This document shows positions 27,665-36,784 of a stretch of 64,000 nt of DNA, piece after piece. Location: assembly GCA_003134045.1 (NCBI GenBank), contig PLAH01000040.1, positions 1-64,000 of the forward strand, in the 5' to 3' direction. The notes beneath the pieces were generated by a model. The model had not been told where the DNA came from, did not search any database, and was given only the letters and a program-made list of their open reading frames with translations. A program made the translations under genes and the position numbers. Within the stretch, counting starts at the first letter, position 1; each line of letters opens with the position of its first letter. Source of the stretch: Gammaproteobacteria bacterium. GTDB lineage: Bacteria > Pseudomonadota > Gammaproteobacteria > Steroidobacterales > Steroidobacteraceae.

Positions 27665-28087
27665 GTGCCGCTCATCATCTCCCCCGAGATCGCCATTCCC
27701 GACGATGAGTTCGAATGGAAATTCATTCGCGCCTCGGGTCCCGGCGGCCAGAACGTCAACAAGGTCTCGAGCGCCGTGCAACTGCGGTTCCTGTTGCCGC
27801 AAAATACCAGCCTGCCGGTGGCCGCGAGAAATCGGCTGCGGCGCATCGCGGGACAGAAAATCAACGATGACGGCACCATCCTCATCAGCGCGCGCAGCGA
27901 GCGCAGTCAGGAACAGAATCGGCGGGAAGCATTGGATCGGCTTGCGGAACTCATCCGCACGGCCATGATCGAGCCCAAGATCCGCAAGAAAACGCGGCCG
28001 ACCAAGGCCTCCAAGGAGCGTCGCATCGATTTGAAAAAACGGCGCGGCACCACCAAGCAAGGGCGCGGCACCCAGCGCTGGGACTAA
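27665..28087 (+). CDS. arfB: Alternative ribosome-rescue factor ArfB (YaeJ), peptidyl-tRNA hydrolase
   Basis: ArfB frees ribosomes stalled on non-stop mRNA. The GGQ motif is in RASGPGGQNVNKVSSAVQLR near residue 25-30, and the basic C-terminal tail (KIRKKTRPTKASKERRIDLK) is the one that enters the empty mRNA channel. GTG 27665 gives MPLIISPEIAIPDDEFEWKF, length 140. The upstream part of the track ORF is not homologous. Confidence 0.96.
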   Translation: MPLIISPEIAIPDDEFEWKFIRASGPGGQNVNKVSSAVQLRFLLPQNTSLPVAARNRLRRIAGQKINDDGTILISARSERSQEQNRREALDRLAELIRTAMIEPKIRKKTRPTKASKERRIDLKKRRGTTKQGRGTQRWD

Positions 28088-28148
28088 AGCACGGGCGGTT
28101 GGCCCCGCGCTGGCCCCAAGGGCTGCGGCGGGGGTGGCCGCGGCAACA

Positions 28149-30635
28149 TCACTGCCCCAGCGTCACCTGCAGAATGCTGCGCCGGATCTGCTCCGACAGC
28201 ACGAGTTGCGCATCGGTCGCGACCCCCAGCAACGGTTCACCGTACTTAAGATTTCCGGCCGTCGATTTCTGCACGGCGTTTCGGCGCTGCAGTAAATCGA
28301 TGAAATTCCGAAACAGGCTCTTGTCGAAGAATTCGGGGGAGTCGAGCCCGTACAGCACCGACATGCGCTGCGCCATCAAGTGGCAGCGCTCTTCGAGCGC
28401 CTCCTGGCCGATCTGCCCCGAACCCGCCTGCAGCAACAGCGCGACGACCAGGTAGTAGCGCTCGATGGTCTGAATGGTCGCCTCGGCGAGCAACGACAGT
28501 CTGATGGCCTCCAGAGACGTGGGCGCCGGGCGGCGCCATTCGCTGCGCGCGGCATCGACCTCGAGCAGCTTCAGCTCGACGAAGGTATCGAGCAGCGCGT
28601 CGACCACCGCACCGATCTGCGACTCATCCCAGCGCAGAAACAATTCCGCGGCAATGTAAGGGTACACCCTCCACACGAGGCGCTGCAGGTCCACGGTGCG
28701 CATGCTCGCGTTGCCGATGAAACAGCAGGCGATCAGCGACGGCATGGCGAACAGGTGCAATGTGTTGTTGCGATAGTACGTCGCCAGCACCGCGTTCTCG
28801 GCATTCATGCGCATGATGTCGCCGAGCGGATGCTTTTGCCGCTCGAGCATCCCCATGTTTTCCGCATAACGCGTCATGGCGGCGCCGCTGTCGGTGGTGA
28901 TGGTGACCAGAGGCCCGTAGGGCGCGTCGCGCAGCAGCCGCTGGTATACCTCGAGCTGATTCACCAGCGCAGCTTCGGGCAGCGCCTGGCGCGGCGAGGC
29001 CAGCATCGCCGTCGCAATGAGATTGACCGGCGTCACCGCCGCCGCCGCGTTGATTCCCTGCGCGATGGACAACCCTAAGTCACCGATCGCATCGGTGATC
29101 CAGGCGGCCCTCGATTCCTCGTCCTCCAGCCGGCTGTCGCGCCACAGCGGATTGTGTCTTTGCAGCAGCGCCTCGAGCGCGATGGGCGTCCCTAAGTTGA
29201 CGTGCACCTTGCCGAAGCGGTTGCGCAGCACGGCGACCGACGCCCTCACCAACCCGAAGACGCTCTCCTTCTCCTTCGGCTGGCCGGACAACTCGCCGAT
29301 GTAGGTTCTGCCCTCGACGATGCGTTCGTAGCCGAAATACACCGGCATGAAGATGACCGGCCGTTTCGGATCCCGCAGAAAGCTGCGCACGGTCATCGAC
29401 AGCATGCCGGTGCGCGGCGACTGCAGACGGCCCGTGCGGCTGCGGCCGCCTTCGATGAAGTACTCGAGCGGATGGCCGCGCGCCATCATGAAACCCAGGT
29501 ACTTGGTGAACACCACCGAATACAGCAGGTCGCCCTTGAAACTGCGGCGCAGGAAGAAAGCGCCCCCCTTGCGCAGAAACCGGCCTATCACCGGCATGTT
29601 CAGGTTGACGCCGGCGGCGACGTGCGGCACGGCGAAGCCCTTGCGGTAGATCACATAGGACAGCAGCAGATAGTCCATGTGGCTGCGGTGGCACGGCACG
29701 TAAATGATTTCCGCACCGTCGCCCACCTCGCTCAAGTTTTCGACGTGCTCGAACTCCACGCCGTCGTACAGCCAGTTCCACAATCGGCCCAGCAACACCG
29801 ACATGAACGTGACGAAGGCCTGGGAGTAATTGGCTGCGATCTCCACCGCATGCCGGCGCGCCAGGATGAGCGCCGCACGGCGCGTCAGGGGACGGCCCGC
29901 GTTGCGGCGTGCCGCCATCTCCCGGCGCACGGCCTGGCGAACCGCCTGCGTTTTCAGGATTTGCGCGACCAGAGTGCGCCGATGCGAGAGATCCGGTCCG
30001 ATGGTCGATGCGCGCTGCGCCCGCAGCCCGCCGCGCAGGGAGCGCCACAGGCGCCGCACCGTGCGCGGCGGGCTCAAGTTCTCCTGCATCGCATCGCGCA
30101 GGCGCACCGGCTCGCCGAAATACACGAGCGTGTTGCGGCCGTTGAAGATCACGTTGAGCAGCTTGCGGAAGGGGCCCACCAAAGCCCAATCCTCGGTGAA
30201 CAGCAGCCGCCACAGACTCACTTCCTTATGCGGCGCCCTGCCCCAGAATATGGCCACGGGCACGAGATCCACGTCGAAATCCGGATGCGACGCCGCCGCG
30301 GCGACCAGCTGATCGAGATAGCGCGGTGCGCGCTCGATGGGCCGGCTGCCGAACGCGCTCGTTCGCCGGATGAGCTCGAAGTAAGCGCGTTCGGCGCGAC
30401 GAATGCCGACCCGCAGCCGGCGCTCGGGGCTCGGCAACCGCGCGTGAGCGCATGCCATGTTGAGCACGGCAAGATCCACCTGGCTCTCGCGCTCGAGCAC
30501 GTAGCACACCGGACGCGGCCGGGCCGCGATCTGGGCGGCCGCATCCTCGGGCTTGATGGCGATGCGCACCCATAACCCTAAGACTTTGCGGACGCTCCAA
30601 TGCCAAGCTTGGCCCAAGTCATCGAAGGGACTCAT
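28149..30635 (-). CDS. plsB: Glycerol-3-phosphate 1-O-acyltransferase PlsB
   Basis: PlsB makes lysophosphatidic acid, the first step of phospholipid synthesis, at the inner membrane. The acyltransferase block I is PCHRSHMDYLLLSYVIY (H316-x4-D321), with block II near GAFFLRRSF and block III FIEGGRSRTGR. The 828-residue length is typical. ATG 30635 gives MSPFDDLGQAWHWSVRKVLG. It is the first gene of a monocistronic-looking minus unit that ends convergent to arfB. Confidence 0.98.
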   Translation of the reverse strand: MSPFDDLGQAWHWSVRKVLGLWVRIAIKPEDAAAQIAARPRPVCYVLERESQVDLAVLNMACAHARLPSPERRLRVGIRRAERAYFELIRRTSAFGSRPIERAPRYLDQLVAAAASHPDFDVDLVPVAIFWGRAPHKEVSLWRLLFTEDWALVGPFRKLLNVIFNGRNTLVYFGEPVRLRDAMQENLSPPRTVRRLWRSLRGGLRAQRASTIGPDLSHRRTLVAQILKTQAVRQAVRREMAARRNAGRPLTRRAALILARRHAVEIAANYSQAFVTFMSVLLGRLWNWLYDGVEFEHVENLSEVGDGAEIIYVPCHRSHMDYLLLSYVIYRKGFAVPHVAAGVNLNMPVIGRFLRKGGAFFLRRSFKGDLLYSVVFTKYLGFMMARGHPLEYFIEGGRSRTGRLQSPRTGMLSMTVRSFLRDPKRPVIFMPVYFGYERIVEGRTYIGELSGQPKEKESVFGLVRASVAVLRNRFGKVHVNLGTPIALEALLQRHNPLWRDSRLEDEESRAAWITDAIGDLGLSIAQGINAAAAVTPVNLIATAMLASPRQALPEAALVNQLEVYQRLLRDAPYGPLVTITTDSGAAMTRYAENMGMLERQKHPLGDIMRMNAENAVLATYYRNNTLHLFAMPSLIACCFIGNASMRTVDLQRLVWRVYPYIAAELFLRWDESQIGAVVDALLDTFVELKLLEVDAARSEWRRPAPTSLEAIRLSLLAEATIQTIERYYLVVALLLQAGSGQIGQEALEERCHLMAQRMSVLYGLDSPEFFDKSLFRNFIDLLQRRNAVQKSTAGNLKYGEPLLGVATDAQLVLSEQIRRSILQVTLGQ

Positions 30636-30648
30636 GGATGCCTCGAGT

Positions 30649-30894
30649 TTACGGTGGGTTGTCGCCGCGCTCTTGGTTGTCGACCGCTTTGCGCGTGTCG
30701 TCGGTGTTCCGATCCACGGTGTCCTGCACGCCGCGCGCGCGCTCGAGCTGCTGCGTGAGCGGATCGAATACCGTCTTCGGCGGCGCCGCGCCGGACGGCG
30801 CAGGTGCGGCGGGGGGCGCCCCGCTTTGGCCGGACGAGCATCCTAAAATGAACGAAAGCGGCAGCGCGGCGGTCAAAAGCTTCAGCACGTCCAT
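30649..30894 (-). CDS. Small lipoprotein, proline/alanine-rich
   Basis: The 81-residue product MDVLKLLTAALPLSFILGCS has a lipobox (ILGC) giving Cys19 as the likely lipidated residue. The mature part is Pro/Ala-rich and then charged (DPLTQQLERARGVQDTVDRN), resembling short gammaproteobacterial outer-membrane lipoproteins. ATG 30894 is preferred since it follows gagggggt. It ends 14 bp before the plsB start on the same strand. Function unknown. Confidence 0.75.
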   Translation of the reverse strand: MDVLKLLTAALPLSFILGCSSGQSGAPPAAPAPSGAAPPKTVFDPLTQQLERARGVQDTVDRNTDDTRKAVDNQERGDNPP

Positions 30895-30974
30895 TGCACC
30901 CCCTCGTAACAACCAGCCCGCGGAGACCTTGAGTGTACAATCCTCGACGACAGCCAGTCACTCGGAGTTCGCGC

Positions 30975-31904
30975 ATGGTTCGATTCGTGTTGTTGATGTT
31001 CTTGACGGTCAATGCCTACGCAGCGGAATCGACCGTCGATATCGACACGGCGGCGAAGATATACCAAGGCGCGGCAATACGCGAACAAGTCCGGGCCTCG
31101 TTGGGCGCGATGCCCGAACACGTACGCCAGCTGTTCGCCGCCGATACTTCCGTCAGGCTCTCGGACCCGCAGCTCGCCGCGGTCACTGCGGCCGCCGTGC
31201 GCGGCTTTCGCATCGATGTATTCGAGGCGCCCGCGCTGCAGGTCTTCGCCGAGCACCTGGATACCGCCACCGTCAACAAGACCCAAGCCTTTCTCGGCAG
31301 CGACTCAGGGCGGCGCATGGTGGCCGCGGACTTGGCTCTCGCGACCCTCGGCGAGTCCAACATCGACAAAGTGATGAACGGCGAAACGACCGCGCCCTCG
31401 ACGCCCAAGCGCGACGTGATCTTCGACAAGCTCGAACGCGCCACGCGTTCCACCGAATCGACGGTGCAGATCTTCTTGAGCATGGGCCAGGCCGTGGCCG
31501 TGGGCACGGCGGTCGGATCCGGCTTGGACCGCGTCGCCGTCGAAGAACGGGCCCATAAGTCGGGCGAGGCGAGCCGCGCCGGATTGGAAGAGAACATGCG
31601 GCTTCCCATGCGCCGGTTCATGTCCTACGGGTATCGGGATCTGTCCGACTCGGACCTGAAGCACATCCTCGCGTTCATGGAATCCCCTGCCGGCAAGCGC
31701 TATGTGGCCGCCTACAACGCCGCCCTGGGAGCGGGATTCGACGCCATGGGACGGCGCACCGGCGAGCAACTCGGTGAAAGCCTGCGCGAACTGGCACTGG
31801 CGCAAATGTCGCGGCCGCCCGAGGATCTGCCGCCCGCCGGGATTGCGGCGCCGCCGGCGCTGCTGCCGCATACCACGAGGCCGTCGGCGGCGCCGAATCC
31901 TTAA
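30975..31904 (+). CDS. Exported DUF2059-domain protein
   Basis: A signal peptide (MVRFVLLMFLTVNAYA) is followed by a helical protein. Near the end, RRFMSYGYRDLSDSDLKHIL and AFMESPAGKRYVAAYNAALG match the DUF2059 pattern, in which the last residues report a helix-loop-helix in periplasmic proteins of unknown role. The C-terminus is Pro-rich. Length 309 from ATG 30975. It is divergent from the lipoprotein gene and its last four bases overlap the hydrolase gene on the other strand. Confidence 0.8.
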   Translation: MVRFVLLMFLTVNAYAAESTVDIDTAAKIYQGAAIREQVRASLGAMPEHVRQLFAADTSVRLSDPQLAAVTAAAVRGFRIDVFEAPALQVFAEHLDTATVNKTQAFLGSDSGRRMVAADLALATLGESNIDKVMNGETTAPSTPKRDVIFDKLERATRSTESTVQIFLSMGQAVAVGTAVGSGLDRVAVEERAHKSGEASRAGLEENMRLPMRRFMSYGYRDLSDSDLKHILAFMESPAGKRYVAAYNAALGAGFDAMGRRTGEQLGESLRELALAQMSRPPEDLPPAGIAAPPALLPHTTRPSAAPNP

Positions 31905-32407
31905 GCCAGATCGACCAGGAAGGCGCGCAGCAGCCGGCCGATGGTGCGGATCTGATCTTCCAGCCGGTGATCCGAGTCGAGCACGTGCAGCGCCGCTGAG
32001 CGCTCCTGCGCCCAGCGCACGCTATTGGCGATGGGCACGATGTCGTCGTGCCAGCCATGCACGACGACCGTGGGGCACGGGACATCCTGGGGCGTATAAG
32101 CCTCGAAGCCGGGCATATAGAACGCCGGCGCCAACAGAAACACTCCACGGGGCCTGACTCGGGCGGCGGCGGCGGCGGCCACGTGCCCACCGAGACTGGA
32201 ACCTACCAGCACCACCGGACCCGCGATGGCGGCGGCCGTCCGCACCAGTTTCTCGACCCGGGCGGCGGGGTCGTCCATGCCGCGATAGTCGACGGATTCC
32301 ACCGCCAGCTCGAGGTCGCGCGCCACCGCCGCCATGGCGGTAATCTTCGCGCCCCACGGCCCGCTTTCCTTGCCGTGTGAAAACACCACCGTATCGGATC
32401 GACTCAT
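31901..32407 (-). CDS. Alpha/beta hydrolase (YqiA-like esterase)
   Basis: The 168-residue protein begins MSRSDTVVFSHGKESGPWGA, with the oxyanion HGKESGP loop, the nucleophile elbow LVGSSLGGHVA (Ser71) and VVHGWHDDIVPIANSVRW plus the late His in DSDHRLED, completing a Ser-Asp-His triad. Size and motifs fit small cytoplasmic esterases. ATG 32407 was chosen over 32446. Its start lies about 60 bp from the patatin gene on the other strand. Confidence 0.85.
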   Translation of the reverse strand: MSRSDTVVFSHGKESGPWGAKITAMAAVARDLELAVESVDYRGMDDPAARVEKLVRTAAAIAGPVVLVGSSLGGHVAAAAAARVRPRGVFLLAPAFYMPGFEAYTPQDVPCPTVVVHGWHDDIVPIANSVRWAQERSAALHVLDSDHRLEDQIRTIGRLLRAFLVDLA

Positions 32408-32465
32408 TTTACCTCGCTTGCCGCAACGCGCAATCAAGAAACCCATCCGCGGCCGTTATAAGAAC

Positions 32466-34250
32466 ATGGCATTGGAGGAAGAACCGTCGAGCGCACTACA
32501 GGCTATGCGCCCCGCGCTCGACTGTCTCCGGGATTGTGCCGATTTGGCCGACGTGGACGCCCCCTGCCTCGAGATACTGGCGGCCGCCGCGATCCAGTTC
32601 TCCCTGCCGGCCGGCAGCCCCCTGTACCAAGCGGGATCCGCCGGCGAGGGAGTATATCTGCTCGTCGGCGGCCGTTTGGGGGTGGCCGTCGCCGGCGGCG
32701 GCCCGTGGGTCGCGGAAATCGCCCGCGGCGAACTGGTGGGCGAGACCGGCTGGCTGCTCCGGGAACCCCATGGCGCCACCGTGGTGGCGCTGCGCGACAG
32801 CGAACTGCTGCTGATCCCGAATTCCCGCCTCGACGCGGCGACCGCGACCTCGACGTCGCTGTCGCTGGCGCTGGCTCGTCTGGCGGCGCGCCGCTTGCTT
32901 CGCAGCAAGCGTCCGGACCGCACACTCGAGCGGGCACGGGTCTTCGTCATCGTTCCCAACAACGAAGAAATCGATGTCGCCGAATTGGCGACTCGGCTGG
33001 TCGCCGAACTGTCCCGCGGCGGCTCGACCGAACTGGTGTGGGACGTGCGCGCCCGCACGCACACCGCGGCGTGGTTCAACCGCATCGAGGAGCTGAACGA
33101 TTACGTCGTGTATGTGGCGGATCCCACCGAATCGGCCTGGACGCGCCAATGTTGCCGACAGGCCGACGTGATCCTGCTGGCCGCCCGGGCCCGCGCCGGC
33201 GCACGTCCCTGGCCGATGAGCATTTCCGGGGCGGCGGTGGCGCGCGCTGCGCGCATCGAGCTCGCGCTGCTGCACGACGGCAGCTTCGAGGCGGGCGCCG
33301 CCACCCGCTGGCTCGCCGAGCTGCCGGCGGCCTCGCATCATCACCTGATCGACGCCGCCGATTTGGGCAGGATGGCGCGTCTGCTGACCCGGCGGGGAGT
33401 GGGATTGGTGCTGTCGGGCGGCGGCGCGCGCGGCTTTGCGCATCTCGGGATCGTTCGGGCGCTGCGGGAAGCGCGAATCCCCATCGATTTCGTGGGCGGC
33501 GCCAGCATCGGCGCCATCATCGCGGCGGGCGTTGCCATGGGGTGGAGCGATGAGGAGATGCGGCATCGCTACCGCCGCGGCTTCGTCGACAGCAATCCGG
33601 TGAACGACTATACCTTCCCGCTGGTCGCCCTGACACGCGGCCGCAAGGTGTCGCGTCTGTTGCAGCGTGAATACGGGGATGTGTTGATCGAGGATTTGCG
33701 TCACCCGTTCTTCTGCGTGAGCTCGAACCTGACCACCGGCCGAGCCTTCGAGCACCGCGCAGGTCCCGTGTCGCAGGCGCTGCGTGCGGCGGTCGCCATT
33801 CCCGGCGTGATGCCGCCGGTGCCCTGGGGCGACGATCTTCTGGTCGACGGCGCCGTCATCAACAATCTGCCCGTGGACGTAATGCAGCGCCACGCGCCGG
33901 GACTGGTGATCGGCAGCGATGTCGGCGCGGACCGCAGCCACAACGCGCAACGGCGTATGAACATCTTCCAGATCCTGATGCACTCAGGCATGGTCAACAG
34001 CGCCGCAACCGCCGCCGCGCAGCGCACGCTCGCCGACGTCTTGCTCAAACCGCCGCTCCCCAATATCGATCTTTTGAACTGGCGCGCGTTCGACCGCGCC
34101 ATCGAGGCCGGCTACCGCTACGCGCGGCAGGCACTGGAAGAACTGGCGGACATCCCGCGATTGGTCGCCGAGGTCGCCGAAACGCCGCACTCGAGCTCGC
34201 TGGCCGCGGAACTCGAGCGACGCGCGGCCGCTATGGCAGCAGCTGATTAG
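32466..34250 (+). CDS. Patatin-like phospholipase with N-terminal cyclic-nucleotide-binding domain (NTE/RssA type)
   Basis: Residues ~40-120 form a cNMP-binding-like domain (PLYQAGSAGEGVYLLVGGRL, IARGELVGETGWL). After a linker domain, the patatin part begins at VGLVLSGGGARGFAHLG (oxyanion loop), with the nucleophile GASIG (Ser347) and the catalytic Asp in VDGAVINN (Asp461). Such enzymes deacylate phospholipids or lysophospholipids at the membrane. Length 594 from ATG 32466. A -10-like TATAAG lies 3 nt before the start codon. The 3' end overlaps the tail-sheath gene by 20 nt on the opposite strand. Confidence 0.93.
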   Translation: MALEEEPSSALQAMRPALDCLRDCADLADVDAPCLEILAAAAIQFSLPAGSPLYQAGSAGEGVYLLVGGRLGVAVAGGGPWVAEIARGELVGETGWLLREPHGATVVALRDSELLLIPNSRLDAATATSTSLSLALARLAARRLLRSKRPDRTLERARVFVIVPNNEEIDVAELATRLVAELSRGGSTELVWDVRARTHTAAWFNRIEELNDYVVYVADPTESAWTRQCCRQADVILLAARARAGARPWPMSISGAAVARAARIELALLHDGSFEAGAATRWLAELPAASHHHLIDAADLGRMARLLTRRGVGLVLSGGGARGFAHLGIVRALREARIPIDFVGGASIGAIIAAGVAMGWSDEEMRHRYRRGFVDSNPVNDYTFPLVALTRGRKVSRLLQREYGDVLIEDLRHPFFCVSSNLTTGRAFEHRAGPVSQALRAAVAIPGVMPPVPWGDDLLVDGAVINNLPVDVMQRHAPGLVIGSDVGADRSHNAQRRMNIFQILMHSGMVNSAATAAAQRTLADVLLKPPLPNIDLLNWRAFDRAIEAGYRYARQALEELADIPRLVAEVAETPHSSSLAAELERRAAAMAAAD

Positions 34251-35871
34251 CGAGGCTTTCGACCCACGCGATTTCTGCGGGGCTGTATTGCACGGAGTTC
34301 AGGCGATTGAGACTTGCGGGGACGATCCGGCTGCCGGACGCCGAATGCGAAATCCGAAAACTATGGAATTCGCGGCGCCGCGCGGCCGCGAATCCGATCA
34401 GCAGCTGGAAGTCGCTCGAGGTCGCGCTCTGCTCGGAATTCAGCCGCCCGTCGCAGATCACGAAAAACGACTCTTCCAAGGGCCGGTCCGCAAACGCGCC
34501 CGCCGCGTGCAGCCGCTCGAAGAATCTGCGCACCTGCAGGGCCGCAAGTTCTGCAACGTCCAGATGCGGCCTGGCGAGCACCACCCAGCGGGTGCCGCGC
34601 TCCACGCAGTTGAGAATGAACAGCGCCAGGCGCCGCGCCGCGAGATTCTGCCAATCCGCCGCGCCTGCCGTGCCCGCCGCCAGCGTCCGCAGCTGCACAC
34701 CGATCCGCGCGGCCGATCGCACCGCTTGAATGGTATTCACGCCGAGAGCGGCCAGCCGCATGCGCTTGTCCTCCGAAACCAGGCAACTGGGCCTGAAACC
34801 GGGGCGCAATATCGCGTCCTCGACCTTCGCCGGACCCCACACCGGATGCTGCTCGTCCGACCGCGCCAGCGTCCCCGCCACCGCACCGCCGGGCGCGAAC
34901 GACTCGAAGTGGCCACGCAACTTGTCGTGCGCGAGAATTCGGGGGAAATACATGAGCGCATTCTCGGTCGAGAGATTCCATTGGCGCATGCCCGCGAGCG
35001 CCTCATCCGCGGTGTGCCAGTGCGCCGGCGGATCGACGATGAGCAAGGCGCGGCGCTCCTTGCAGAAGCGCGCCGCCACCAGCAAGGTGCCGGGCCCCAC
35101 GTCCTGCTCGCGCGACAGCGGCGGAATGCACAGCAAATTGAAGTGCTCGCCGGTGTCGAGCGCGAACAATCCGGACTTGTCGATCTCGGAGCCGATCACA
35201 TCGTAGTCCGTGAGCGGCGCCCCGTCATCGCCGGCATTCGAACTGACGTAGCGGGTGGCGAGCCCGCTGGTGGCGTCCAGGGTGCGATCGGGACGCTCCG
35301 TGGGCACCTCCCCGGCCAGCTGCACGAGTTCCGACTCCGCCAGCAGCGCACCCACGTAGCGCTCGGCCTCGGGCGCGATCGAGGCCCGCAGAAATATCTC
35401 CTGGTCTTCGATCTGTTGCGTCCCTTGCACGCGCACCCGTTGCACGGTCAGATTGAATTCCGTCGCGCCGGCCACGGGCACATTGTCGTAGTCGACGCTG
35501 GCGCGCAGAAATTCCCGGGTCCCCGGGCGCATGGCCCGCAGACGCAAGCAACCGGCGCCGGCATGCAGCGTCAATGTGGCCGGCCGGGCTCCATTGGCCA
35601 CGCGTACGACCAGCGCTTCACGACCGCCATTGTCGAAGAACTGTTCCACGGCATATCCCAACGGGCTCGGCTGCCATAGGCCGCCGAACATGGATTGGAA
35701 TTCCGCGAAGCTGCGCAGAAAGAGGGGGCGGTTGACCGGCCCACGCAGCGTGCGGCCCACGAACGCGGTACGCGCAGTGCCTAGGCGCGCGATGTTCTGG
35801 TCAGGACCACGTTCTTCTTCGACCCGGATCCCCAGGCCGTTCGGCATCACCAAGCAATTCCCCTGGGACAA
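34231..35871 (-). CDS. Contractile tail sheath-like protein (orphan)
   Basis: The 546-residue protein looks like a complete phage/eCIS tail sheath: the opening GLGIRVEEERGPDQNIARLG, TARTAFVGRTLRGPVNRPLF, SFAEFQSMFGGLWQPSPLGY and AVEQFFDNGGREALVVRV is the typical N-terminal domain; the C-terminal part has LNCVERGTRWVVLA, VRRFFERLHAAGAF and ESFFVICDG, matching the sheath core that packs on the tube. No tube, baseplate, spike, AAA+ loader or other phage gene is nearby. It closes a tight minus-strand series of envelope genes, 43 bp after the rhomboid gene. Composition looks like the neighbours. The fold call is strong; the role is unknown. Confidence 0.85.
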   Translation of the reverse strand: MSQGNCLVMPNGLGIRVEEERGPDQNIARLGTARTAFVGRTLRGPVNRPLFLRSFAEFQSMFGGLWQPSPLGYAVEQFFDNGGREALVVRVANGARPATLTLHAGAGCLRLRAMRPGTREFLRASVDYDNVPVAGATEFNLTVQRVRVQGTQQIEDQEIFLRASIAPEAERYVGALLAESELVQLAGEVPTERPDRTLDATSGLATRYVSSNAGDDGAPLTDYDVIGSEIDKSGLFALDTGEHFNLLCIPPLSREQDVGPGTLLVAARFCKERRALLIVDPPAHWHTADEALAGMRQWNLSTENALMYFPRILAHDKLRGHFESFAPGGAVAGTLARSDEQHPVWGPAKVEDAILRPGFRPSCLVSEDKRMRLAALGVNTIQAVRSAARIGVQLRTLAAGTAGAADWQNLAARRLALFILNCVERGTRWVVLARPHLDVAELAALQVRRFFERLHAAGAFADRPLEESFFVICDGRLNSEQSATSSDFQLLIGFAAARRREFHSFRISHSASGSRIVPASLNRLNSVQYSPAEIAWVESLANQLLP

Positions 35872-35914
35872 TTCGAGCGGATTTTACCACACGGCGCTCG
35901 CCTCTCGCGCGCCG

Positions 35915-36601
35915 TCAAGGCGCGAACAGCGGCACCTCGCGGCGCTTGAACAGCGGCACGAGCAACATACCCGCCAGAAAGCCGCCGATGTGCGCGCGGA
36001 ACGCCACGCTCGACCCGCCGCCATGGACCGCAAGATCGCTCACCAGCTGCACTGCGAACCACAGCAGCAACAGCAGCATGGCAGGGAGCCTGAGCGTGGT
36101 GAAGAAGAACGGCAGCAGCACCAACGTGAGTACTTGGGCGCGCGGGAACAGCAGCAGATACGCGCCGAGCACGCCCGAAATCGCGCCGCTCGCGCCGATG
36201 ATGGGATAGGCGGAATGCGGCTGGGACAGCGCCTGGGCGCAGATCGCGGCCGCGCCGCACAGGACATAGAACAGCAAATAGCGTGCATGACCCATCGAGT
36301 CCTCGACGTTGTCGCCGTAGATCCACAGATACAGCATGTTGCCGAGCAGATGCAGCCAGCCGCCGTGGAGAAACATGGACGTGAACGGCGAGGCGTAGCG
36401 GGGTATCCATTGCAGATCGGGCGGCAAGCGTGCGTCGGTCAGCAGGACGGCGGGAATGGCCCCGAGCGCGGCGACCACGCGGCGGCTCATCGCCGCGTCC
36501 AGCGAGCGCTGCCAAAGGAACACGGCACAGCACACGGCGATGAGCGAGGTCGTCACATAAGGCCTGAGCGCCGACGGCGTGTCATCCTTCAGCGGAATCA
36601 T
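35915..36601 (-). CDS. Rhomboid-family intramembrane serine protease
   Basis: The protein has about six membrane helices. The catalytic Ser lies in GASGAISGVLGAYL (Ser138) and the His in AHIGGFLAG (His204); the helix-2 motif HGGWLHLLGNMLYLWIYGDN is also classic. Rhomboids cleave membrane proteins within the bilayer. Length 228. The gene sits between a small coiled-coil gene and the sheath gene on the same strand. Confidence 0.95.
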   Translation of the reverse strand: MIPLKDDTPSALRPYVTTSLIAVCCAVFLWQRSLDAAMSRRVVAALGAIPAVLLTDARLPPDLQWIPRYASPFTSMFLHGGWLHLLGNMLYLWIYGDNVEDSMGHARYLLFYVLCGAAAICAQALSQPHSAYPIIGASGAISGVLGAYLLLFPRAQVLTLVLLPFFFTTLRLPAMLLLLLWFAVQLVSDLAVHGGGSSVAFRAHIGGFLAGMLLVPLFKRREVPLFAP

Positions 36602-36640
36602 GCGGCCATCTTCACGCCGCCGGCCCGCGCCTCGAGCGCC

Positions 36641-36784
36641 TCAAGAGTCGCGCAGCGGCGCGCTCGGTGCCACCGGCGCCTCGTGCTCGGTTCGACGGCG
36701 CTCCAGTTCGATCCGCTCCTGCTCGGCCTCGGTCTTCTTGCGCGCGATCTCATCGAGCATCACCTTCATCCATTCACTGCTCAT
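36641..36784 (-). CDS. Small charged coiled-coil protein
   Basis: The 47-residue frame MSSEWMKVMLDEIARKKTEA then EQERIELERRRTEHE is strongly helical and ends in an Ala/Pro tail. Its start overlaps the M1 peptidase stop in another frame and is preceded by gaggag at good spacing, so translation is plausible. No family recognised. Confidence 0.55.
   Translation of the reverse strand: MSSEWMKVMLDEIARKKTEAEQERIELERRRTEHEAPVAPSAPLRDS

Noticed and set aside
34231-35871. Prophage or phage-tail island around the sheath gene
   Set aside because: No other phage gene, integrase, tRNA or attachment repeat is present on either side.
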